Shown: positions 35,851 through 45,846 of the stretch, piece by piece
Position numbering within the stretch: the stretch's first letter is position 1
Layout of the letters: each line of letters begins with the position of its first letter
Source: Limnoperna fortunei
Taxonomy: Eukaryota; Mollusca; Bivalvia; Mytilida; Modiolidae
Assembly: GCA_944474755.1 (NCBI GenBank)
Contig: OX104112.1
Span: 92,641,756-92,705,755 of the forward strand
DNA: 64,000 nt
Direction of reading: 5' to 3'
Program-made: the position numbers and the translations under genes
The notes under the pieces: generated by a model
Databases searched by the model: none
What the model saw: the letters and a program-made list of their open reading frames with translations, nothing else
Told to the model about the DNA's origin: nothing

Positions 35851-36595
35851 ACTGAAGACATTTATCTGTTATTAAAGGTAATAAAATTAAATTAAATTAA
35901 ATGTAATTTATTAACGCTGTTTAAAGATTTGTAACATGGTGTTTTAATCACAACAAGTAGGCGTGCTTTTTTGAGCAAAGTAGATAAATCATAATTGTTT
36001 GTATTATCGTCCATTTTTTCGTTAGAAATGAATGTTGCAATATTGGTGCTGACATTGATCAGAAAAAGTAACAAACCAAGACAAAACTGTGATTTTCAAA
36101 CTTTGCGTAATTATTTATAAATATTCTAGTAATTAAACAAAATGTTTGGCTTTAAATATTTAAGTCTGTCCGTCTTTTCTGTTAACATTGTAAAAACGTA
36201 GAAAGAGACTAATCATTATATACAACAGCAAATACCATGTTCACTAAAATAGTAATGGGATGTGATTATATTAAGGTGACTTAATGGTCATTATAAAGAT
36301 TTTGCTTCCATGGTGTATATGACGTTATGAATATTATTTTTGAAATTATGCCAAATTATTTGCGTCTGTGTTTTGAGTTTTACTTTAATATTGTTGAAAC
36401 AAACATTATCTCAAAACATTTGTTTTTCACTATAGATATGTGTTACGCTTGATTTGTCGTTTAGTACCGATATTAATAAATATGCTGCTTAGTCCGAATT
36501 TGATGCAAAATAGGTTTAGTTTGACAATGAAATAAATGTGAAATTAATGAACTTATCTGAAAATGAAAACACATTTTTTTTACTTTTTTAAATTA
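35851..36595. other. AT-rich DNA, no feature
   Basis: Nothing recognisable was seen apart from a short taaat run near 35885. Confidence 0.4.
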
Positions 36596-37313
36596 CAGTC
36601 GAACTTCAGTAGCTCGAATTTGGATCACTCGAATACCCGGGATATCTCGAACACCTGAACCATTACCGAACTTTTCCCTTATATAATCACTGTTTAAATC
36701 GCTTTGTTTTGTCTAAAACTGGAACTACATTAGCAGTCCCAATAGTAATAATCCATTGAAAAAACCATGAATAACTCGAATAATTGACGTCTTGGATGAT
36801 TAATTGTCCGTAAAAGGTTTGTAGATCGAAGCCATAACTCTAAAATGCCAAGCTTGATCTTTAATGATGTAATCCCTAATAATTAATCTGTCATCAATTT
36901 GTATTTATGTAGGCCTTTGTCCGCAAATTGGTTGAAATAGGTTTTAATTAATTAAAATATGTGCCAAAAATTGCTATCAAATCCGAATCGAGGTCATTGA
37001 CACAATTTCGTAATGCAATAATACCTATCAATACTGGTGTACAAAATTTAAACCAGAAAAGTAACAGTAAATATTTTTAAATTAAGAAAACATAAATACC
37101 TTCGTAAAACAAGATTTATATATTGAAATGCAGTAAAAACATATTTTTATTATTCCAATGTGACAGCAAACTAATTGAAATATATAAACCGATATCGATC
37201 CGGTTCGCTCAGGAAAAAATTTTCGGACATCTCAAGCCCCGGTTTCTCGAACTCCGGATTTCTCCAACAATTTTTGTCGGTCTCTTGGAGTTCGAGCCAT
37301 TGAGGTTCGAATG
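36596..37313. mobile_element. Non-autonomous pogo/Tigger-like element
   Basis: The left end cagtcgaacttcagtagctc and the right end, as reverse complement cattcgaacctcaatggctc, are imperfect terminal inverted repeats of about 25 bases. Both ends are flanked by TA (36594-36595 and 37314-37315). CAGTCGAACCTC-type ends with a TA target site fit pogo/Tigger-type Tc1-mariner elements. The 718-bp body has repeated tcgaa motifs and no transposase. The open frame at 37123-37473 overlaps it and is not a gene. Confidence 0.72.
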
Positions 37314-38001
37314 TAAATGTTGTATTAGCCTCTGCGTCGCCCGTTATAGGTGCCGTCAAGAAGAGTTTTCTTTACTCGAACCTTTTTGCTTCATTTTTCA
37401 TCAACGTCGTTTAAATTTTGAATTGTCTTATAAGCATTTTTTTAATATGTATGTGTGTTGTCATATATTTTAAGTGTTGTCAAACAAAATAGCCTTATAG
37501 ATTCTATAAGGTCATGTACATAGAAAAATTAGTTTGGTCATAATTAGGTCTGAAACAAACTGAGACATTTAAATGTAGCTACCCAAAGTACCTAGCTAAT
37601 TTATAGTTAACAAAGGACATTTGGTTGTTAAATGTCTATATTCAAGCAAAAGGATGACCATGTTGCTTTGGATTGCTTTTATTACCAGTCTTGTATTCAA
37701 CTTTAGGTGCTTCAGCTTCTTAAATAATTGGTCTTCCTATATTTTTGGTAAGAGCGTCGCGGATGAGTCTTAATTAGTCTAAACGCCCAACTGACCTTTA
37801 AAATTAAATAATTTTGGCACATGTATCTTTGACATGCATATTTTAAACAAACATACTCTTATTATGCTGAGTTAGTGGCTAGTAGTTTGTGTACTTCCAT
37901 TTTTGCAATGAACTGGTAGAATAAACAATATTATATAATATATTGTACAAAAAAGCCGGCAGTGCATGTAACAATGCAAATACCACATAATAAAATGTCA
38001 T

Positions 38002-38012
38002 TTTATTTTATT
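38002..38012 (-). terminator. Overlapping poly(A) signals AATAAAATAAA
   Basis: Two AATAAA hexamers on the minus strand, the first sharing bases with the TAA stop of the VWC-like exon. They support this being a last exon with a very short 3' UTR, or a further signal downstream being used. Confidence 0.55.
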
Positions 38013-38137
38013 ATTCTTCTGTATATCCATCTGGATATTGTATAACAATCCAAGGGGGACAGTTTGGTGTTTGACAACATTTTCCTGGAGCTGGATCATT
38101 GAGTGTGCACTGTGGTGGTAAATCCCAAGCTACACAA
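38011..38137 (-). CDS. Terminal exon of a VWC-like secreted protein
   Basis: After the acceptor ctgttttag (phase 2), the 127-nt exon reads CVAWDLPPQC, then LNDPAPGKCCQTPNC, then PPWIVIQYPDGYTEE and TAA. P-Q-C, then P-x-P-G-x-C-C-x-x-P-x-C is the C-terminal signature of von Willebrand factor type C domains. Two AATAAA signals follow directly (38012-38007 overlapping the stop, and 38007-38002). No upstream exon of this gene was recognised to the right; the region is full of transposons. It could be the end of a real gene or an orphaned exon. Confidence 0.7.
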
Positions 38138-38929
38138 CTAAAACAGAAATATAAAATATAATACCTGTAAATTAATCTTTATTTAATTTGTAGAAACAAG
38201 ATTTATTACAGTATTTATCCCACTACTATGTTTCTTATTCAACTTCAACTAAAGTTATCATATAGCATTTTGTCCCTTTAAAATAAAGAGAAGACATTTG
38301 CAATATAATGTTATAAGGTCTTCTAAAATCGAACAGAATATGAAAAAGTGTTGTTTTCTAATTAAGCAAAATTAGTACTTAATACACACTCCTGATAGTT
38401 TTACTTGAAAACAGACACAAAAGAGATCAAAAATAAAGAAAAGCAAAAAAGATTTCTAAGTTGGCATTTATTTTTGAACTCGTAAAAGTGTATTTAGGTA
38501 TCCATATGTAAAACTGGGCATATACCAAGTTTTAGATATCCAAGATACCATTTACAGAAATGCAAACCACAATGTATTACGAGACAACAATTAAATTTAT
38601 GAAACAAGTAATGTTTACCAGTTAGTTCAATTTTCAATTGTGTTCATAAATTGTGTTCCTCTTTCATAAAGTTTGCAGCTTTTATGTTTTTGTTTGATTT
38701 TTTTTATTTGATTTTTTATATTTTGTTTTGTTTTATTGTGGGAAAAAGCCAAGAGTATGAAATGAAAGCCCTGCCTTTTGGCAATTTATAATGCAATTCT
38801 AGTGATGTCCAAAAGAACTTTTTAAGAGCTCGAAACAACTTATTTGTCACGAAACAACAATTACAGTTTTTACGTTATTTATTTAAAATTGAATTTTTTT
38901 TCAGTTTGTCTTCTTTGAGAATTTAATGT
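38138..38929. other. AT-rich DNA, no feature
   Basis: No coding or repeat signal was identified other than T-rich runs near 38690-38740. Confidence 0.4.
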
Positions 38930-39580
38930 TTGTTTATTGTTGTATTTGTTTTTAAGCAACTTTTAGCAAATGTTGAAGCTACACAATAGCGTCCTTTTCA
39001 TTTGGGAATGACGCCAGATTACTCGTTGAAGACCATTGACCCATGATATGAAACTTTGCATCCTGTTACCAATTGAGTTTAGAGTCAATCACACATTACC
39101 GTAAGTCAGTATTAAATAAATAACTTGCTTTTTACAAAAAACGGAATAAGACGATACAAATACTTGTAATTAGCCAGCACAGAAAATATATAGTCATCAA
39201 TGACCCTAATTCGATAATTACTTTGAAGGTGAATTCTGATAAATGTTGGATTTTATGATTGACACATATTTGCCTCTTTCGGTTACATGTTTTTATGGAC
39301 TGTTAGTATTCCTATGGGTATTAGTTGTGCTCCAATACTCGTAGACATGTTTCTGTTCTACAAATATCTTTCTAGATAAATCTTATAAAAAGCCTAAAAA
39401 GATCTTTAATTTAACATTCTGAATATATTAATAATGTTTTGTCCCGGAGTACTAAGTAAAAATTCCCGAACCTGTCAGGAAGATTGCTAATTCTTGACAA
39501 ATAATGGTAGCGTTGAGCACATTATTTCTGCAGTAAGGTTCGCATTACATAAGACCTGAATTACTCGGCCAATAAGCCCC
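38930..39580. repeat. SINE A / Penelope-like / SINE A mosaic
   Basis: A decayed minus-strand family A SINE lies at 38930-39120 (agcaacttttagcaaatg, cacaatagcgtcc). A Penelope-like reverse transcriptase scrap follows on the plus strand at 39230-39440: LDFMIDTYLPLSVTCFYG, then VSIPMGISCAPILVDMFLF. A second minus-strand family A SINE follows at about 39448-39560. Confidence 0.65.
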
Positions 39581-40927
39581 AAAAACAGTATGCGCACTAC
39601 TACACTTCATTTTATTCCTACTGCATGCATCCTTTTAACCCATTATAAAATTAACAAAACTCATGCTCGAAAGGCCACACATATTTATGCAGGGAGTAAA
39701 GGCATATACCTATAGGAACAGTAATATCAAAAAAAGGAGAAACAAGTTCATCTGGGTCAGTGGGTTATATCTGGACTGACACTTTGTAGTCCGTGTGTTA
39801 CTAACGATATAAACAAATATTTTTAACAGTGTTAGCACAAGAGTAACTTACGGCATTAATACATGTTAGATTTTTTTTTAAATTGAAGAGCACAATCGTT
39901 GCTTTTTCTGCTTTCTGTACTGTCGTAAAGCATTAAGTTAATGTAGCATAATTGCTAAATGTTTTGGATAATGAAAGTGTACTATTGTGTTATTCTGTGT
40001 ATTGCGACATTGTATATGTGTTATAAAATTCGAGATAATAATGCGCTGTGTATATTGCATTTTAGAATTACAAATATAAAAGGCCTGCTGTACTTTCATA
40101 GACATGAATGTAGAATTAGACGTACAAAATACGTACATGTAGCATGCTATTATTATTGTTGTTGTTGTTATTATGTTACAATATTTTTTATTTATTATGA
40201 ATAGTAAAAATGTAATTAACCTGTGCACTCTCAATGTAAAAGGGATGCACAACAGAGAAACAATATCAACTCATTTAGATCATAATCTACAAAAAGAAAT
40301 TAAAAACAATTCTGAATTCGATATATTCTGCAGTCACGGAATAACAGCAACTAGGGGCGCGGCCATTCTGATGAATAAAAACAAATAATTTTGAAATTTT
40401 AGATACATTTGCAGTCACGAAAGGACTTCTACTTTTAAATATAACAATTAACTATTTACTTTTTTCACTATTATGTTTGTATGCACAAAACGATAAAGCA
40501 TCACGTAATTCATTTTAAAAAAAACAAACAAATGTATTAAAGAAAACGGAATCGGAATTCCTATTTTAGAAGGAGACTTTAATGAATCTATAAAACCTAT
40601 CGATAGGAAAAGATTATTGCATAAACCGTTTATAAAACATGTTGGTAGTTTAAAAAATTTAATTAAATCTAACAAATTAGTTGATATTAGGAGGGAAATG
40701 AACCAAGGGGTACAACAGTTCACGTGGAGAAGAAAAGACAGTTTACAAGCCAGTCGAATTGATTATATCTTAATTAGTAAAGATTTTCAATCATTTATTC
40801 ACTCATGCAAAATTAAACCAGCTCTTATTCAAACCACTGATCATCAAAGTGTATTTCTAACCTTTCGACCAGGAGTATCAGAAAGGTGTAGTGGGTTTTG
40901 GAAAGTCAACAATTCAATTTTAAAAGA

Positions 40928-40997
40928 TTGATTGATTGATTGATTGATTAATGGTGTTTAACGCCCGAGCAGCATTATTTCAGCTATATTTAGGCGA
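40928..40997 (-). repeat. 70-bp SINE B 3' fragment with 13-bp target duplication
   Basis: Only the last part of family B plus (AATC)n is inserted in the LINE. It is flanked by caattttaaaaga at 40915-40927 and again at 40998-41010. The insert begins (minus strand) with tcgcct, exactly as the separate insertion at 58042-58110. Confidence 0.92.
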
Positions 40998-41930
40998 CAA
41001 TTTTAAAAGAAGAAAAGTATCAACAATTAATAAACAAATTATTAGATAAGTACATACATGTATGTTTAAAAAATAAAGAGTGTAACTTAGATATTCAGTT
41101 ATTATGGAAAAAACAATATAATATTGTCAAGTTAAATCAAGAGAAAATAGTGAACTAAAGCTTAAACTAGAACTAGAAGAAAGAGAGAAACTTAGAGATT
41201 CACTTTCGGAGGAAAATGTAATTCTTAACAAAGAAATTAAAGAAACTGAAACAAAATTACAGCATACATACAATGTTGCAGCAAAAGGGGCACAAATTAG
41301 ATCTAGAGAAAAATGGATAGAGTTAGGGGAAAAAACAATTCTTATTTTTTAGGCTTAGAAAAACAAAAATATCAATAACTAAATTAAGAAACGATAATGA
41401 AGAACTATTTACTGAACAGTCAAAAATATTTTAAATGATTCAAAATTATTATAAATCATTATATACAAGAAAGAACCCCGATAAAAACTTAATAGAAACC
41501 TACATATCAGAAACTACTTTAGAGCATGACGTTAACAAAGAGGACCTGAAGACTAACAATAAATGAATGCGATTTAGCAATAAAAACGATGACATTAAAC
41601 AAATCTCATGTGTTAGACGGATTAACGTTAGAATTTTACCAAAAATTTTCATCCTCCCAAGTCAGGGGTTCTGAGTCCGCGTTCGCTCCATCATCACCCC
41701 TGACAACATACATATATATTTTTCGGGTCTGAAGTGAAGTTGCTTCTGACCTTGAGAAGTACCAATCAAAATCGTTTTTACAAAATCTGCATGTCGAACG
41801 TAAACAAACACACGAGGTTTAAAGCACATGTGAATACTTCGGTAATTTGATTTGAAATTGATAAAAATATATCATGTATCTTATATTTAAACGTGCGCCA
41901 ACACAAAATAAGGTGTGTGACAGCGAATTA

Positions 41931-42632
41931 CAGTCATTTCGTACCATAACCAAATCGTACCATTGCCATTTCGTACCCAAAATTACCAAATCGTACCATC
42001 AAAATGCCATATCGTACCATAACTTATTACCATTTCGTACCATATGAAAATAATATCGTACCATATGTAAACAATTTCGTAGAATGCCAAAAATTGAAAT
42101 ACTTTAATGTATTATTTCCAAATATTCGTAAAAAAATCTTTAAATTAATCTAAAGAAGATATTTTCAATATTATTAATTAAAAAATGGTTATTTGAAATA
42201 CTTGTTGTGTAAACAAATATGGCTTTATTATTCATTACGAAGATATGAAAGCAATAAGGACTTTCCGTAAAAAGTTTCTTTCCCAGTGCTGTTATGAAAG
42301 ACAATTGATTGTAACAATATTGAAAATAGTAGTTCATGTTAAAATAGTTGCTAAGCTTTAAAACATATTTTTTATCTGTGTCATTACGTTGTTATCTGAT
42401 ATTTTATGTTATGCCGGAATGATGATGCTAATAAATTAAAAAATTAAACATAAAAATAGTTTTTATTTCTATTTACCACTTTGATCGAAAGAGCAATATT
42501 ATGCTGAAATGCAAACAGGTTTTCATTTATTATATACACTTCCCAATATTGTACGAAAAGGTTATGGTACGAAATGGTTTTAATTATGGTACGATTTGGA
42601 TGGTACGATTTGGTTATGGTACGAAATGACTG
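41931..42632. mobile_element. 702-bp nested MITE with iterated GGTACGA motifs
   Basis: The left end cagtcatttcgtaccataac and the right end are perfect inverted repeats of at least 32 bases. Inside each end the core GTACGA or TCGTAC, in forms like aaatcgtaccat, is repeated: about seven times on the left up to 42065 and five times on the right from 42550. The middle is plain AT-rich DNA. The target duplication is unclear; gtgacagc plus one base and aat occurs on both sides, slightly offset from the ends. Confidence 0.85.
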
Positions 42633-42639
42633 GTAACGG

Positions 42640-44535
42640 TGACAGCTAATGATACGTTTTTTTTTATTTTCTTCTCGAATATTTTGGACATTGTCAATTC
42701 CACGAAGACGAAGCTTATATTTGTATGTTTGTACTATACATCGTAAATAATATTAATCTTATATCCATATATGTAACTATGAGACATAAGCTATGTAAGC
42801 ATGTGTCAGTATATGATCATGACTCTGTAGCTAGGGACCTACTACTTTTTGTAGAAAAGGGGGGGGTAGGATTTTTTTGGACACAATTAGTCCAGAAGAA
42901 CCAGACAGTAAGTAATTCCCAACTGAGCAAAGAGAGCATATAGGGAGAAAGGAATTTGTTCTTAGCAGTATTATATTTTTAGAACCCACTTTATTTCCAC
43001 CCCCCCCCCCCCCACAAGTCTGCATAAAGGATGTGTTTGGTTATTTATACATGTACTTTTTACAAATGTAAAACAATCCAGAAATTAAAGATGTTAATGA
43101 TGTACCCTTGAAATATTTCAACAAAAAATATTGACTTTTATACCAAAGCAGTACTTGTGTATACACTTACTGGGTACTTCTGTCTAGCTCCATCAAATAA
43201 AACCTGGATATCAGTATATAGCTAAAAAAATTACTGAAAGTGGCATAGAGTTCCAAACAAATTGTATGTGACTAATTGATAATTGTTATTTGCAAATGCA
43301 TAATTCAGTGTCTGCTGATATGAATTGAGGGATCAGTGAACTGGGACACTAGAAAGTTTAGCCTTTATTAGCATTCATAATTTTTTCATACATGCACTTA
43401 GTGGTGTACATGCTATTTTGTATTTGCCTGCATTACACCGATACAATATTCCTTCGGTCACAAGCTTCAACAAGTTGCTTTTTTTGCAGTTGCACATTTA
43501 GTTTGATTTAAGACCTTATGGGCCTGTACCATAACAAGTTAAACAACATCCCATACACTGTCATAACTAAGCTGCCTGCCATGTTGACTTTAAGCTGCAT
43601 ACACATACAAGAATCGCAGCTCATTTAAACTAGAGGAGAACTACATAGTGTGCCATACTACATGTAGTTACTTATATATTATGACAAGCCCCAGTATAGG
43701 ACAGTTTGAGCTTGGTTTTAATTCTTTGTCTTGCATATTTATTGAATAATTAAAAACAAGTGCCATTGTCGCAGTAAAAAAACTGCACTTGCAGCTTTTG
43801 CATTTATTCCTTTTAGGTAAGCAGTGTTCGAGAAATTAAATAAATAAGATTTATGTGTTCATGTTCAATTCCAAAACATGACCATATACATGTTCACAAA
43901 ATTACACTATTTTGATAGGACAAGTTATACCCCAATTTGGAGCCAAAAACTAAATGTATTTTTCAATTTAGTTAAGTTAGACTTGCAATCATATTTAACT
44001 TTCATTTCCCCCAAATAGGACACTTAAAGTCCATGATTTTGTTAATTGGGTCCTCTAGAACTTTAATAAACAGATCATCAACCTTTAATTATGGTCTAGT
44101 GTTAAGCATACCAGTACTTATAAATTATTCTTAATACAATTATGTAGCTCATGTGACAATTTATGATCTGCTAAGATGTCCCATTACCCTGAATGACTCA
44201 GCTGGTTGTGATTCAACACCCAGGGGTTTACAAATATTATCTGTTATTGAACTGTTTGCACTGTTTTATATTTTTTTTTCTGCCACTTATTGTATACTTC
44301 TAGAACACCTTGTTGATAAACTTAACAATTCATTCATAACCATCCAGTCCTTTGCTTAAAAAAACATGGGTTTATTCTTTTAACTGGTCCAGCAGATATT
44401 AGGTACATACAGTATATGTATACTAGTACCATACAAGTCTCATTCTTGCCATGAAACAAATGTACATGTACTAGTATATGAAAAATTATTTCACCTAGGG
44501 TAATTAAAATCACTCAGAGACTGAATATTATAAGA
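42640..44535. other. Interior of the 4.37-kb transposon, no gene
   Basis: No transposase motif was found. Base composition is slightly less AT-rich than the flanks. Only short frames are present (for example 42725-42943), without family signature. Confidence 0.45.
43000..43013. repeat. C14 homopolymer
   Basis: A run of 14 C inside the 4.37-kb transposon; the G-rich complement might form a quadruplex. It is a likely assembly weak spot. Confidence 0.8.
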
Positions 44536-45020
44536 CAGGGACTCATTGGCAGAGTGGTTGAGGTAGTAAGTCGTCTATTTTGATCACTGTTAACACAGGG
44601 GTTGCAGGTTGGGCTTAGCTGCTGGCAGGGTGTGCTTGACTCCTATCTTAACTAACAAGAATTGCCAATTTTCCATGGTCTATATATACTCATTCTTTGT
44701 GTAAAAATTCCATGACTTGTCAAGAACTATGTGACCATTTTCCATGAATGATTCTAGCATGACAGTGTAATTGCATTGACACTTGCAATTTAACACAAAA
44801 TATGAGATAAAGGCACAGTAGAAATTTTTCGCCTGGAACTTTGTTGTTATTTTTTTATACTGATAAATTCCATAACTTTTCCAGGATTTCTTGACCCGTT
44901 TTGACCTTGTGGAAAGTTAGGAGTTTTCTCCTGGCACACCAGCTTCCTCTCCAATAAAAAACTACATGGCATTATAAAGCTGAAAAATTTCTGAAAGTAG
45001 GATGAACACAACAAACAAAT
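44536..45020 (+). repeat. Family A SINE split by an insertion, inside the 4.37-kb transposon
   Basis: The head ttggcagagtggttgagg (A box) and ggggttgcaggttggg (B box place) begin near 44548, and the body gtgcttgactcctatctta reaches about 44670. The rest (cctggcacaccagcttcc to aacacaacaaacaaatc) resumes at about 44930. About 260 bases of other sequence lie between. Confidence 0.72.
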
Positions 45021-45759
45021 CAAAATAAGACAAAATGAAATGGAAATTAATGTGATAATCTGCAACAGGTTTTGAAACTATGAACATAATCCATATGCAT
45101 GAACATGAATATATTTTATCTTTTATTCCAGTACACAATTTATAAATCAGTCAGAATAGGAAATTTGCTTTCATGTGATAAAAAGTTTGACTAGTGTGCT
45201 GCATGATTAATTTTTAATATCCCTCACATTCTTACAGGTACAGTATATTCATGTCCATTTTGAAGTTCAATGATTTCCTCCTATATAATCAGTAGTTTTA
45301 ACATGGTGCATAATACTGGTCAGTAAATTACTTGAGTCTTGAATGTGATGATGTGTTGAAGATTACATACAGGTGTATAATACATGCAAATGTCAACCTA
45401 AATGTCTTGTAAAAATTTAAATCACATATAATCCAATCAAATGAACAAATTTTGGTTGGAATATTTACAAATTGACATTCTCCTGTCACTGACAGATCTG
45501 TCCGTGTTAAAACAATCTCGTTTTGGGTTACTTCACCCACCTCTTTCTCAGTCCTTTTTCAGTTCCACAATACGTCCGAATTACAGAAAATTTTAATTAA
45601 ATCATTTACTACTGCTTTCACATACTGCACAGAACTCCATTTCATTCAGTCCACTACTTTATCAATATCACGTTCAACACGTGGAAGTATTCGTATGCAA
45701 ATTTGTATATGCCATTGCAGTCGTCCACATTTCATTTGAAAAACAAATGGCACCAGCTG

Positions 45760-45846
45760 TCACTGCTCATACAGCTTCTTTTTGAGGTCCGGAGGGAATC
45801 TGTCCAACATATCGTTAAAACAATCCACGATACAGGGCGCAGACAT
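45760..45846 (-). CDS. Tiny ORF in the transposon end, possible first exon
   Basis: ATG at 45846 opens a 28-codon frame starting MSAPCIVDCFNDMLDRFPPD that ends in TGA. A possible donor (gca|gtgaca) lies at its end. GC content is higher than around it. If the parent element coded a spliced transposase this could be its first exon. I do not recognise the protein. Confidence 0.25.
   Translation of the reverse strand: MSAPCIVDCFNDMLDRFPPDLKKKLYEQ

Noticed and set aside
37123..37473. 116-codon frame
   Set aside because: It overlaps the right end of the pogo-like MITE and shows no domain.
42831..43025. Frame with a Gly run
   Set aside because: It is produced by the C14 homopolymer inside the transposon.
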